A DNA stretch of 64,000 nucleotides from Candidatus Competibacteraceae bacterium (GTDB lineage: Bacteria; Pseudomonadota; Gammaproteobacteria; Competibacterales; Competibacteraceae): NCBI GenBank assembly GCA_016712625.1, contig JADJQQ010000002.1, positions 1-64,000 on the forward strand, read 5' to 3'. A program made the position numbers and the translations under genes. The notes under the pieces were generated by a model. That model had not been told where the DNA came from, did no database searches, and was given only the letters and a program-made list of their open reading frames with translations. Within the stretch, counting starts at the first letter, position 1. Every line of letters starts with the position of its first letter. Of the stretch, positions 34,843 through 44,269 are shown piece after piece.

Positions 34843-35745
34843 TCACTCCGCTGTCGGCTTGACCGCCGGCACCGGAATACCGCGCTGGCGACAAGCAGCA
34901 GTCAAGGTATTTAACAACAAACAGGCAATTGTCATCGGCCCCACCCCACCCGGTACCGGCGTGATCGCCCCGGCCACTTCGATGGCCGAGTCGAAATCCA
35001 CATCGCCCACCAACCGGCCCTTGCCGTCCTCGGTGGGAATGCGGTTGATACCGACATCGATCACCGTCGCTCCCGGTTTGAGCCAATCGCCCTTGACCAT
35101 GTGCGGCTTGCCGACCGCCGCCACCACGATATCCGCGCGGCGGCATTCATCGGCCAGATCGCGGGTGCGAGAGTGAGCGACGGTCACGGTGCAATGTTCG
35201 CGCAATAACAACGCCGCCATCGGCTTGCCGACGATGTTAGAGCGACCCAACACCACCGCCCGCAGACCGGCCAGAGTACCGAGCTGATGCTTGAGCAGCA
35301 TCAGGCAACCCACCGGCGTACAAGGAACCATACCCGCGCCGCCCACCGCTAGCAATCCGGCATTGTAGGGATGAAAACCATCGACATCTTTCGCCACGGC
35401 GATGGCGTCGATCACCGCATCGGCGTCAATATGCTTGGGCAACGGCAGCTGCACCAGAATGCCGTGGACGGCGGGGTCTTGATTGAGTTCATTGATCCGG
35501 GCCAGCAACTCAGCGGGCGTGACCGTGGTCGGCAAGCGATGATCGAAGGAATTCATCCCGGCTTCCCGCGCCTGAATGCCTTTATTGCGGACATAAATCT
35601 GGCTGGCGGGATCATCGCCGACCAGCACCACCGCCAGCCCAGGGGTCAGGTTGTGCGCTTTTTTCAATTCGGCGACCTGCGCGGCGATCGCAGCGCGCAA
35701 GCGGGCGGCAAACTGTTTGCCGTCGATCAGGGTGGCCGTGGTCAT
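34843..35745 (-). CDS. folD: Methylenetetrahydrofolate dehydrogenase/cyclohydrolase
   Basis: FolD interconverts 5,10-methylene- and 10-formyl-tetrahydrofolate. All hallmarks are present in 300 residues: GLAVVLVGDDPASQIYVRNK with the active-site lysine in YVRNKGIQ, GILVQLPLPKHID, KDVDGFHPYNAG, VPCTPVGCLMLL, VVLGRSNIVGKPMAALL for NADP, and TPVPGGVGPMTIA. Single gene with no operon partner apparent. Confidence 0.96.
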   Translation of the reverse strand: MTTATLIDGKQFAARLRAAIAAQVAELKKAHNLTPGLAVVLVGDDPASQIYVRNKGIQAREAGMNSFDHRLPTTVTPAELLARINELNQDPAVHGILVQLPLPKHIDADAVIDAIAVAKDVDGFHPYNAGLLAVGGAGMVPCTPVGCLMLLKHQLGTLAGLRAVVLGRSNIVGKPMAALLLREHCTVTVAHSRTRDLADECRRADIVVAAVGKPHMVKGDWLKPGATVIDVGINRIPTEDGKGRLVGDVDFDSAIEVAGAITPVPGGVGPMTIACLLLNTLTAACRQRGIPVPAVKPTAE

Positions 35746-35853
35746 GAATGCTCCTGGGCTTGTTAATATGAGCTGGTTATTCTACTACAGACGCTCGGCC
35801 GGCCATGGTGAGCGCCAGACCAAAATGGAGCTTACCTTGACCGGATTTTCAGC

Positions 35854-36366
35854 ATGATTCTGATTCGGCCAGAACAACCAACAGACTACACAGCGGTCAA
35901 TCATATCAATCAAGTGGCGTTCGGCCGCGCCGATGAAGCCCAGTTGGTGGCCGCGTTGCACCGCCAAGCCCCATCGGCCATTTCGCTGGTCGCCTGGTGG
36001 GAAAATGAAGCCGTGGGCCATATCCTTTTTACTCCGGTGAGTCTGGAGCCGCCCTTGCCCGGCGTCGCCGCGGCTGGTTTGGCACCGCTCGCGGTGTTGC
36101 CGTCCAGGCAACGACAAGGGATTGGCGGTCAGTTGATCGAGGCCGGATTGTCCGCCTGCCGGGCACAGGGCTATAGCACGGTGATCGTACTCGGCCACCC
36201 GGAGTACTATCCGCGCTTTGGATTCGCGCCCGCTGCCAATAAAGGAGTCTATTGCGAATTTACCGTACCGCCCGAAGCCTTCATGCTGTGCGAGCTCACG
36301 CCAAAACTGTTTGCTTCGTCCAGGGTAGTGGCTCGCTATCATCCAGCCTTCGCCAGCGTTACCTAA
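35854..36366 (+). CDS. GNAT N-acetyltransferase, YhbS-like
   Basis: A 170-residue GNAT protein with the acetyl-CoA loop LAPLAVLPSRQRQGIGGQLI (R/Q-x-x-G-x-G) and VLGHPEYYPRFGFAPA, a signature of the YhbS subgroup. Substrate unknown. Divergent from folD with 108 bases between. Confidence 0.88.
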   Translation: MILIRPEQPTDYTAVNHINQVAFGRADEAQLVAALHRQAPSAISLVAWWENEAVGHILFTPVSLEPPLPGVAAAGLAPLAVLPSRQRQGIGGQLIEAGLSACRAQGYSTVIVLGHPEYYPRFGFAPAANKGVYCEFTVPPEAFMLCELTPKLFASSRVVARYHPAFASVT

Positions 36367-36407
36367 AACGATCTTGCGTCACCGTAACCCAGCACAGGAC
36401 ATCACCC

Positions 36408-36903
36408 ATGAGCTTACCCACACCAGATGCCGGCCTATCATCGCCGGCCCGACCGAACAAAAAACGCTGGCGGGCACTCTTACTGTTGTTGCTGCTGTTT
36501 GCAACCATTCTGGCCGCTGCCGGCGGCTACTGGTTCTCTCATGCCCGCTGGTCTTTCAGTACCGATAATGCCTATGTCAGTGGCAACATCATCCAAATTT
36601 CGCCCCAAATTCCGGGTATGGTGGTCAGTGTGCTGGTTGATGACACGGATCGGTTGGAGCCGGGCCAACCACTGGTGCGGCCCGATCCCGCTGACGCCCA
36701 GGTCAAAGAGGCCTATCTGGCTTTCGCCCGTCCTATTCTGGTCGCGCCGATGAGCGGTTCTGTCGCCAAACGCAGTATTCAAGTCGGCGGCCACGCCGGG
36801 CGCGGCGTTGATACTGATCATTCCGCTAGATCAAAACTGGGTCGACGCCAATGTGGATGATCGGCTTGATCGGCCTGATTGGTTGGGAGAAACCGCTGTT
36901 TAA
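36408..36903 (+). pseudogene. EmrA/HlyD-type membrane-fusion protein remnant
   Basis: The N-terminus is a normal membrane-fusion protein: one transmembrane helix (ALLLLLLLFATILAAAGGYW) and STDNAYVSGNIIQISPQIPG. LVRPDPADAQ is then joined directly to VKEAYLAFARPILVAPMSG, so the coiled-coil hairpin of about 130-150 residues is missing. After SIQVGG a frameshift near 36795 leads to GAALILIIPLDQNWVDANVDD in another frame, and the gene stops early at 36903. Internal deletion, frameshift and truncation all point to a dead gene. No efflux permease follows. Confidence 0.75.
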
Positions 36904-36967
36904 CGTGTGCGCCGGGGCGGATTGAAGACTCCCAAAATCGTACAACTATTCCAAAAGGCAATCTCGC

Positions 36968-38239
36968 ATGGCGACACGAGCCAAGATTATCATTGTAGGC
37001 GCCGGTTTTGGCGGGATCGCCGCCGCCAAGCGTTTAGCCAACTGTGATGCCGACATCACGGTGATTGATCGCCGAAACTACCATTTATTTCAGCCCCTGC
37101 TGTATCAGGTCGCCACCGCTGATCTTTCGCCCGCCGATATCGCCTGGCCGATTCGCGGCCTGTTCACTCGATACCAGAACATTTCGGTGGTGCTGTCCGA
37201 AATCACCGGCCTCGACCCCGCCGCCCGGCAGCTGCTGGCCGGTGGTCGCCGCTACCCCTATGACTTTCTGATCCTGGCCACCGGATCGGGCAATTCTTAT
37301 TTTAACCATCCTGAATGGGAGCCGGATGCGCCGGGTCTGAAACGGATTATTGATGCGACCGAAATCCGCAAGCGGATTCTGCTGGCCTTCGAGCAGGCGG
37401 AAATTGCGGATGATTCGGCCACTCAACGCCGCTTGCTCAATTTCGTGGTGATTGGCGGGGGGCCAACCGGCGTGGAGCTGGCGGGAGCGATTGCGGAATT
37501 GGCCAAGGTCGCTTTGGCGCGAGATTTTCGCCATATCGATCCCAAAGCCGCCCGGATCGTGCTGGTCGAAGCAGGCCAACGGCTGTTAGCCAGTTTCCCG
37601 CCCGAGCTGTCCGACTATGCCCAGCGCTGTTTGGAAAAACTCGGCGTCGAGATTGCGCTGGGCAAACCGGTGCGGGCCGTGGATGGAACTGGGGTGCGGA
37701 TTGGCGAGACCTTGCTGCCGACCGCCACGGTGGTTTGGGCGGCTGGCGTGAAAGTGGAAGGGCCAGGGCAATGGCTGGGCGTCGAAACTGATCGAGGCGG
37801 ACGGGTCGCGGTCGCCGCGGATTTATCGGTGCCCAGCCATCCCAATATTTTCGTCATTGGCGATGCGGCAAAGGTCACTTGGGAAGGGGAAAAGCTGGTG
37901 CCAGGCCTAGCGCCAGCCGCCAAACAAGAAGGGCGCTATGTCGCTGATGTCATTCGCGCGCGGATCGAGCACCGCCCTGCTCCCGCCGCCTTCCGTTACC
38001 GCCATGTCGGCAGCTTGGCGACCATCGGCCGCAACGCCGCCGTGGTCGATTTCGGCCGATTCCAGCTGAAGGGTTGGCTGGCTTGGTGGTTCTGGGGCCT
38101 CATTCATATCTATTTCCTCATTAACACCCGCGCCGCCACGTTGGTGTTATTGCAATGGTTCTGGGCTTATCTGACCCGTAAAAAAGGCGCGCGGCTGATT
38201 ACCGGATTGCGCCCGCTATTCACTCATCCCAAACGCTGA
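36968..38239 (+). CDS. ndh: Type II NADH dehydrogenase-like flavoprotein
   Basis: NDH-2 passes electrons from NADH to quinone without pumping. The 423-residue protein has the FAD motif IIIVGAGFGGIAAAKRL, the NADH motif FVVIGGGPTGVELAGAIAEL, LILATGSGNSYFNHPEWE and IFVIGDAAKV (second FAD site). The C-terminal tail GWLAWWFWGLIHIYFLIN is strongly hydrophobic and aromatic, fitting membrane attachment. GCAATCTC precedes the start; a clear Shine-Dalgarno is not seen. Confidence 0.9.
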   Translation: MATRAKIIIVGAGFGGIAAAKRLANCDADITVIDRRNYHLFQPLLYQVATADLSPADIAWPIRGLFTRYQNISVVLSEITGLDPAARQLLAGGRRYPYDFLILATGSGNSYFNHPEWEPDAPGLKRIIDATEIRKRILLAFEQAEIADDSATQRRLLNFVVIGGGPTGVELAGAIAELAKVALARDFRHIDPKAARIVLVEAGQRLLASFPPELSDYAQRCLEKLGVEIALGKPVRAVDGTGVRIGETLLPTATVVWAAGVKVEGPGQWLGVETDRGGRVAVAADLSVPSHPNIFVIGDAAKVTWEGEKLVPGLAPAAKQEGRYVADVIRARIEHRPAPAAFRYRHVGSLATIGRNAAVVDFGRFQLKGWLAWWFWGLIHIYFLINTRAATLVLLQWFWAYLTRKKGARLITGLRPLFTHPKR

Positions 38240-38447
38240 AGCAATCCACCAATATGGCCCGGCTCAGTTTGGCTGCTTTGGCTTGCTTTACCAGGTCATT
38301 TTGAAAATAGATGCTTTTTCTATTCGTAGAAATATAAAATTAATCTGATAGTTATATAATTGGCACGGAACATGCTTTATCTTAACAGGCGCGTTAAAGG
38401 ACTATGAAGCCGCATCGAAAAAACCACCTTTAAGGCACGTTAAACTC

Positions 38448-39026
38448 ATGAAAAAAGACAAGCATGGTAACTCCTGTAATAAGCTCCTGCCGGTCAATAT
38501 TTTCACGCTCGCCGCCGTCAAGTTCGATTACAATAAGTCAATAACTTTTGCCGAAAAACTGTACGGTTCAAACGGTATCTATTTTGATATCCGCCAACAA
38601 TTATGCTTGGCCCTGACTGAAACGCAGCAAACTAAATTGGCCGTGATCGATGGCCAATGCAAATGGGATCAAAACAACGCTGAACAGGATGATCTATTCG
38701 AGTTAGTCAAGGGAAGAGTGGGCGCGGGCATTTCGATTTTCATCGTAGGCGGCATTAATACCGACGGCAAGACGACGCTCGCGGGCTGCGCCGGGCATAG
38801 CCCCTCCAAGCCAGCCGCGGTGGTATCAGCGACCGGCACCATGTATACATTGGCTCACGAATTAGGGCATGTGCTGCTGACCTCGACTTTCTCACCGGTA
38901 CACGAAACGAGCAATAGCAACATCATGGTCAATGGCACTCATAACATTCCTGCTGACAGCTTCCCCACATTCAACGCGACCCAGATCAAACAAATCCTGA
39001 AAAGTACCCATCTTAAGGACTGCTGA
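38448..39026 (+). CDS. Small metzincin-like metalloprotease of unknown family
   Basis: A 192-residue protein whose centre-right carries TLAHELGHVLLTSTFSPVHE: an HExxH zinc motif with a third histidine eleven residues on, followed by SNIMVNGTH, which looks like a Met-turn. That layout resembles metzincins, though the spacing is longer than the usual HExxHxxGxxH. No signal peptide is obvious at MKKDKHGNSCNKLLPVNIF. GAFC-type cysteines (C44, C63, C104 region) could form disulfides. Three bases separate it from the following exported protein, so the two are likely co-translated. I do not recognise the family; function unknown beyond the zinc motif. Confidence 0.6.
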   Translation: MKKDKHGNSCNKLLPVNIFTLAAVKFDYNKSITFAEKLYGSNGIYFDIRQQLCLALTETQQTKLAVIDGQCKWDQNNAEQDDLFELVKGRVGAGISIFIVGGINTDGKTTLAGCAGHSPSKPAAVVSATGTMYTLAHELGHVLLTSTFSPVHETSNSNIMVNGTHNIPADSFPTFNATQIKQILKSTHLKDC

Positions 39027-39029
39027 ATC

Positions 39030-39422
39030 ATGACGCGAAGGAAACCACGCCAACCTCAAGCGAGCTTGAATTTTTTCGCTGCGATTGTCGCAACGCTAAG
39101 CGTGGCGCTGTTTTTTCTTGAGATATTACCTACCCCTTCTCATGCGGAGACTCCAATGGTGGAAATGACGGAAGAACAGCTAAAATCACAGGTTGCAGAA
39201 CGCTATCAGGCATTATTTGGAAAGCTATATTTGCAAAATCCCGTCGATCATTCTTACATTTCCATGCCCGCCATTCCCGCCAAGGATTTCAAAATCACCG
39301 GCGAAACCAACACGGTTTGGCATCTGGCGCACGACCCATTGGTAGGGGTCATCGTGCGCGCTTCAGTCTCCAAGACTAGCGGGCTGGTGCAATTCGATGC
39401 TGTTGATCTCGCTGTCGAATAA
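39030..39422 (+). CDS. Exported protein of unknown function, partner of the zincin gene
   Basis: A 130-residue protein with an N-terminal signal peptide or anchor (LNFFAAIVATLSVALFFLEI, then PSHAETP as a plausible cleavage site). The mature part begins MTEEQLKSQVAERYQALFGK and contains PAKDFKITGETNTVWHLAHD. No family recognised. It starts three bases after the zincin stop. A role as inhibitor, chaperone or substrate of the protease is only a guess from position. Confidence 0.6.
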   Translation: MTRRKPRQPQASLNFFAAIVATLSVALFFLEILPTPSHAETPMVEMTEEQLKSQVAERYQALFGKLYLQNPVDHSYISMPAIPAKDFKITGETNTVWHLAHDPLVGVIVRASVSKTSGLVQFDAVDLAVE

Positions 39423-39540
39423 CTTGCGATAAACCCCAGAGCATCCGACATAACGGTCGGGTTGTAGCGCGGCCCGAAAATCTTGCCCAGCGCGAGCGCC
39501 TCAATGCGTCGCCGATCTAGCAACGCATCGCACAGAGTCA

Positions 39541-40590
39541 ACTCTTCAGTGAGGCCATGTCGATCACAAAGCGGTATTTCACGTCGCTTTTGAGCAGGCG
39601 CTCATAGGCGTCGTTGATCTCCGGCATCTTGATCATTTCAATATCGGACGTGATGCCGTGTTTACCGCAAAAATTGAGCATCTCTTGAGTTTCGGCGATG
39701 CCGCCGATCAGCGAACCGGCAATCGCTTTACGTCCCATAATCAGGGGTATGGTATTGACGGTTGGCTCCAGATCGCCAAGCAGGCCGACCAGCACCAGCG
39801 TGCCGTTCAAAGCCAGGGTCGGCAGATACGGCTTCAGGTCGTGTTGATACGGCACGGTGTCAATAATCAAATCAAACTGGTTGGCGACAGCGGCCATTTG
39901 ATCGGCGTCGGACGAGAGAACGATGTTGTGCGCACCCAGGCGGCGTGCATCGGCTTCTTTGCCGGACGAACGGGTGAATAGCGTGACTTCCGCGCCTAGC
40001 GCGTTAGCCAGTTTCAGCGCCATATGGCCTAAACCGCCCAAGCCGACCACCGCCACCTTACTGCCCTTACCGGCCTTCCAGTGGCGCAGCGGCGACCAGG
40101 TGGTAATGCCCGCGCACAACAGCGGCGCGGCTCCGGCCAGATCCATGCCGTCGGGCACTTTGAGCACGAATTTTTCGGTAACGATAATCCGCTCGCTGTA
40201 GCCACCGTAGGTCGGCATCTGGTCGTGGGAATCGATGCCGTTATAGGTTTGTACCTGGCCCGCGCAATATTGCTCCAAATCGTGGTGGCAGGCTTCACAA
40301 TGCTGGCAGGAATCGACCAGACAGCCGACGCCAACTGAATCGCCGGTTTTGAAGCGTTTCACATCGGCGCCGACCCGGCTGACGCGACCGATGATTTCGT
40401 GGCCGGGAACCACCGGATAGGTGCTGAAACCCCAGTCGTTGCGGGCCATGTGCAAATCGGAATGGCACACGCCGCAATATAAAATCTCGATTTCCACATC
40501 GTTGGTGCGTAGGTCGCGGCGCTCGAAACGATAAGAAGCTAGCGTCTCGGTGGCAGCGTGCGTGCCATAACCCAGTACGTTTATGGTCAT
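39541..40590 (-). CDS. Zinc-dependent NAD(P) alcohol dehydrogenase, YahK/CAD-like
   Basis: A 350-residue medium-chain dehydrogenase. Catalytic zinc ligands lie in LYCGVCHSDLHMARNDWG and VPGHEIIGRV; the structural zinc site is CQHCEACHHDLEQYC; the nucleotide site is VAVVGLGGLGHMALKLA. The pattern YNGIDSHDQMPTYGGYSE is shared by the cinnamyl-alcohol/YahK aldehyde reductases. Probably an NADPH-dependent aldehyde reductase; substrate broad or unknown. Confidence 0.9.
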
Positions 40591-40644
40591 GATGGTTCTC
40601 CAAGGTGAATAAGGCTCTACTGTCAGTGTAGCGCCATTAGGAGT

Positions 40645-40897
40645 TTAGAAACGAGAGTGGCGGGACTTGAACGCGATCATCAAGCCGGACGCGGCGACCA
40701 CCGCCATGCTCAAAATACCGAGGTGATCGGGCACCTCCTGTCCAAACACCAACCATCCCAGCAACCCAGCCCAAAACAATTTGGAGCTAAGTAGCTGGAG
40801 CCAGCAGCGAGGCGGACACATAGCGATAGGCCGGGGGGAACAGATTATGACCGATCCCGGCGGTGACGCCCATGCTCAGAAACAGCAGCGGTTGCAT
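40645..40897 (-). pseudogene. Remnant of a DMT/EamA-family permease (C-terminal part)
   Basis: Minus-strand frames combined read MQPLLFLSMGVTAGIG, YRYVSASLLAPAT, then in a second frame LGWLVFGQEVPDHLGILSMA and VVAASGLMIAFKSRHSRF. These are the last three helices of an EamA transporter. A stop and at least two frameshifts interrupt them, and the N-terminal two thirds are absent. Confidence 0.65.
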
Positions 40898-40899
40898 GA

Positions 40900-41086
40900 G
40901 GGTGGGCATTTCTACCCGAAGATTTAGTGTGGGAAGCTCTTGCCGAAGGACGGCTCCAGCGGGTGCTGGAAGACTGGTGTCCGCCGTTTATAGGATCTCA
41001 GGAGCTTGTCATCGTCACCCACGCTCGCTGTTTTGGTCAATGCCTTGCGTTACCGGAGCGAACCCAGCAGCGCGATGAATGGGTGA
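40900..41086 (+). pseudogene. Remnant of a LysR-family regulator (C-terminal end)
   Basis: The plus strand reads FLPEDLVWEALAEGRLQRVL, EDWCPPF and, after a frameshift, SSSPTLAVLVNALRYRSEPS before a stop at 41086. This is the typical LysR effector-domain end (LPEDLV...GRLVRVLEDWCPPFPG...LVDALRYR). Only about 60 codons remain. It abuts the permease remnant head-on. Confidence 0.65.
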
Positions 41087-41127
41087 ATTTTAGAGCCGGT
41101 CGATGCGGGCTGAGCAACCCGCTAAGA

Positions 41128-43788
41128 CTACCCGATGAGCTGCCGCAATTCCGGCAAACAAGACCCGCAATTGGTGCCCGCTTTTAGCGCCGCGCCAACC
41201 GCTTCTGGCGTGGTCAAGCCCCGCTCGCGGATGGCGGCGGTCAGCGTATTCAGGCCAACCCCGAAACAGGCGCAGACGATGCGGCCTTGGTCGCGTTGGC
41301 CCTGCCCCGGCCGTCCCGCCAGCAGGCTGGCGCGTTCGCCAGCATCCAGTTTTGGGCTGGCAAACAAGCCCGCCAGCCAGCCGCGCGGCGGCAGTTCGTG
41401 GCCGGGCGCGACGAACAGGCAAGCATGCAGGCGGCCTTCGATCAGCACCGCCCCCCGGTAACGGCCGGTGCCGGGATCGGCAAATTCCAGCCATTCCCAG
41501 CCGGAATCATCACCTAACATGCCACGCGCCCAATCCGGCCAACGTTCGACCGGCGTTTCGCCCGCCAATTCGTAACGCCAGCCGTTCTGCTCTCGCACGC
41601 TGACCCGGTATTCGACCATCGGTGGCGTAATAGCATCGCGGGTCAACAAAAAACCCTGCCAGCGCGGTCGATACGCCTGCACCCGCACCGGGGTATGTTT
41701 GGATTCCGGTTGGCCGGACACCGGATCGACCACCGGGTTGACCGCCGCATTGATCCGCCCGCGCGGAGCCAGCGGCGAACCCCAGTGCATCGGCGCGAAC
41801 ACGCTGCCACACTGCTGCTCCGGGTTAGTGCGCACCCGCACGATGACCTCGCCCCAGCGGCTGTGCACCCGCGCCAGCCCGTTCTCACTGACGCCGCAAG
41901 CCAACGCATCCACTGGATGAACCTCGACATACGGTTCGGGAATGTGGCCGGTCAGGCGCGCGGTCTTGCCGGTGCGGGTCATGGTGTGCCATTGATCTCG
42001 AATCCGGCCGCTGTTGAGCGCTAGCGGAAAATCTTCATCGACCGCGTGAACCGGCGCGCGTTCGCCGATTGCGATGCAGCGGGCTTTGCCGTCGGCGGTG
42101 AAAAAACCGCCCGTGCCGAACAGCCGCGCCACGCCCGCCGTCGCGCCGCGCGGCAACGGCCATTGCAGTGGTTGCAGGGCGTCATAATCAGCATCGCTCA
42201 CTTCGGCCAACCCAGCAATATCGAAATCACGACGGCTATCGCCCCCGTTCTCGAAACCCGACAGCTCGGCATGTTCGCGAAAAATGGCGGCAGGTGATTC
42301 GTAAGGAAATAGCGTGCTGAAGCCCAAGCGGCGGGCGATTTGAGTCAGAATCCACCAATCAGCTTTAGCTTCGCCCGGCGGTGACAAAAAGCCCCGTTGC
42401 CGGGAGATCCGCCGCTCGGAATTGGTCACGGTGCCGTCTTTCTCGCCCCAGGTCTGCGCGGGCAGCTTGATGTGGGCGAGTTGTAGGGTATCGGTATCGG
42501 CCACGGCATCGGAGACCACCACCAGCGGACAGCGTTGTAGCGCCTGGCGGGCTGCGTCAGCATCCGGCAAGCTGACCACCGGATTGGTGCCCATGACCCA
42601 CAGCGCTTTAATCTGGCCTGCCGCGACGGCTTGAAACAGCTCGATTGCTTTCAATCCGGGCCGTTGGGCAATGACCGAGGACTGCCAGAACCGTTGCACC
42701 CGCTTGACCGCTTCCGGCGCAAAATCCAGATGCGCCGCCAGCTGATTCGCCAAACCGCCGACCTCGCGCCCGCCCATCGCGTTGGGCTGGCCGGTGATGG
42801 AAAATGGCCCCATGCCGGGCTGGCCGATGCGGCCGGTGGCCAGATGGCAATTGAGGATGGCGTTGACTTTATCCGTGCCGTAAGAGGATTGGTTGACGCC
42901 CTGGGAATAGACCGTCACCACCTTGCGGGTGCGGCCCCACAGTCCGTAAAACTCGGCGATGGCGCTTTCTGTCAGACCGGTTCGGATCGCGACGGCGGGC
43001 ACGTTCGGGGCCACTTCCTTGGCCGCCCGATACGCGGGCCAGAAGCCCGCGACATGCTGTTCCAGAAATTCCGCGTCCAGTCGATCCTGTTGATAGAGAT
43101 GCACTAACAGGCCATTGAACAGCGCGGTGTCGGAGCCGGGCTTGAGCGGTAAATGATTTTCGGCGACCTCACAGGTGGCGGTGCGACGCGGGTCGATCAC
43201 CACCAGTTGCGGCTTGCCGCCGCGCCGCTGCCGCGCCGCCAGAATCCGCTGATACAGCACCGGATGACACCACGCCAGATTCGAGCCAACCAGTACCACC
43301 AAATCGGCTTCTTCCAAATCTTCATAGCAGCCCGGCACGGTATCCGAGCCAAGCGCTCGTTTGTGCCCAGCCACCGAAGACGCCATGCACAGCCGCGAAT
43401 TGGTGTCGATGTTGGCGCTGCCGAAGCACCCTTTCATCAACTTGTTGGCGACGTAATAATCCTCGGTCAGCAATTGGCCAGAGACGTAAAACGCGACCGC
43501 ATCAGGGCCGTGCTCCACCACGGTGCGGCGGAAACCATCCGCCACCGTGTCCAGCGCCTCGTCCCAGCTAACTCGCTGCCCGCCGATTTCGGGATACAAC
43601 AGCCGATCTTCCAGACTGAGCGTTTCCCCCAGCGCCGCGCCTTTCGAGCACAGCCGCCCAAAGTTGGCGGGATGTTGCGAATCGCCCGCCACCCGCGCGC
43701 CGCCATCGGCGGCGACCGTGACTTCGATCCCGCAGCCGACGCCGCAATAGGGGCAAGTGGTGCGGGTCATGGCTCCAACGGCGTTCAT
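41128..43788 (-). CDS. nasA: Assimilatory nitrate reductase catalytic subunit with BFD domain
   Basis: NasA reduces nitrate to nitrite with a bis-MGD molybdenum centre. The N-terminal [4Fe-4S] site is TTCPYCGVGCGIEV ... GRLCSKGAAL; blocks such as LCMASSVAGHKRALGSDTVPGCYED and SNLAWCHPVLYQRI follow. The last 60 residues, CACFGVGLNTLTAAIRERGL and AGTNCGSCLPELRQLIG, are a [2Fe-2S] BFD-like domain often fused in this family. I start at the ATG at 43788, after GGGAAGGAG, rather than the TTG at 43809. The nirB-nirD-nasA order on the minus strand is an operon. Confidence 0.95.
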   Translation of the reverse strand: MNAVGAMTRTTCPYCGVGCGIEVTVAADGGARVAGDSQHPANFGRLCSKGAALGETLSLEDRLLYPEIGGQRVSWDEALDTVADGFRRTVVEHGPDAVAFYVSGQLLTEDYYVANKLMKGCFGSANIDTNSRLCMASSVAGHKRALGSDTVPGCYEDLEEADLVVLVGSNLAWCHPVLYQRILAARQRRGGKPQLVVIDPRRTATCEVAENHLPLKPGSDTALFNGLLVHLYQQDRLDAEFLEQHVAGFWPAYRAAKEVAPNVPAVAIRTGLTESAIAEFYGLWGRTRKVVTVYSQGVNQSSYGTDKVNAILNCHLATGRIGQPGMGPFSITGQPNAMGGREVGGLANQLAAHLDFAPEAVKRVQRFWQSSVIAQRPGLKAIELFQAVAAGQIKALWVMGTNPVVSLPDADAARQALQRCPLVVVSDAVADTDTLQLAHIKLPAQTWGEKDGTVTNSERRISRQRGFLSPPGEAKADWWILTQIARRLGFSTLFPYESPAAIFREHAELSGFENGGDSRRDFDIAGLAEVSDADYDALQPLQWPLPRGATAGVARLFGTGGFFTADGKARCIAIGERAPVHAVDEDFPLALNSGRIRDQWHTMTRTGKTARLTGHIPEPYVEVHPVDALACGVSENGLARVHSRWGEVIVRVRTNPEQQCGSVFAPMHWGSPLAPRGRINAAVNPVVDPVSGQPESKHTPVRVQAYRPRWQGFLLTRDAITPPMVEYRVSVREQNGWRYELAGETPVERWPDWARGMLGDDSGWEWLEFADPGTGRYRGAVLIEGRLHACLFVAPGHELPPRGWLAGLFASPKLDAGERASLLAGRPGQGQRDQGRIVCACFGVGLNTLTAAIRERGLTTPEAVGAALKAGTNCGSCLPELRQLIG

Positions 43789-43805
43789 CGCCAGCTCCTT
43801 CCCGC

Positions 43806-44156
43806 TCAAGCGGTTTCCCGCACGGTCGGCGACAAGTTGGCCACGTTATTCAGCCCCAACCAAATCCGGCCGTTATCCAGTCGCAGCGGATAGGTGGTGG
43901 CGCAGCCGACATCCGGCGCGACCGCCGCGCCGCTGTCCAATTCCAACACCCAGTTGTGCAGCGGACAAGTAACCCGGTGGCCATGGACGATGCCCTGCGA
44001 TAACGGCCCGCCCTTGTGCGGGCACCGGTCGCGCAAGGCGAACACCTGATCGTCGGCGGCGCGGAAGATCGCCATATCGCCGTGCGGGGTTTGCACCACC
44101 CGCGATCCCAGCCGGGGGATATCGGCGAGCGCGCCGATTTCATGCCAATCGTACAT
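43806..44156 (-). CDS. nirD: Nitrite reductase small subunit (Rieske-type)
   Basis: A 116-residue Rieske [2Fe-2S]-like protein: RCPHKGGPLSQG and CPLHNWVLELDSG give the C-x-H and C-x2-H ligand pairs, so unlike many NirD proteins this one keeps the full cluster ligands. It lies between nirB and nasA, ending 18 bases before the nasA start. It supports NirB in reducing nitrite to ammonium in the cytoplasm. Confidence 0.93.
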   Translation of the reverse strand: MYDWHEIGALADIPRLGSRVVQTPHGDMAIFRAADDQVFALRDRCPHKGGPLSQGIVHGHRVTCPLHNWVLELDSGAAVAPDVGCATTYPLRLDNGRIWLGLNNVANLSPTVRETA

Positions 44157-44269
44157 GGTTATTTTTCCTTAAGTTCCTAGCCATTGGGGAGAGGGTTAGA
44201 TTTTCCCCAAGCTCCCTCTCCCGTTGGGAAGAAGGTTAGGGTGAGGGCGTCATGGGAGACAGGCGTTGC

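Noticed and set aside
40655..40690. tRNA-like T-arm (GGCGGGACTTGAAC) on the minus strand
   Set aside because: No acceptor stem, D-arm or anticodon arm can be formed around it; the bases encode the end of the DMT permease remnant (IAFKSRHSRF).
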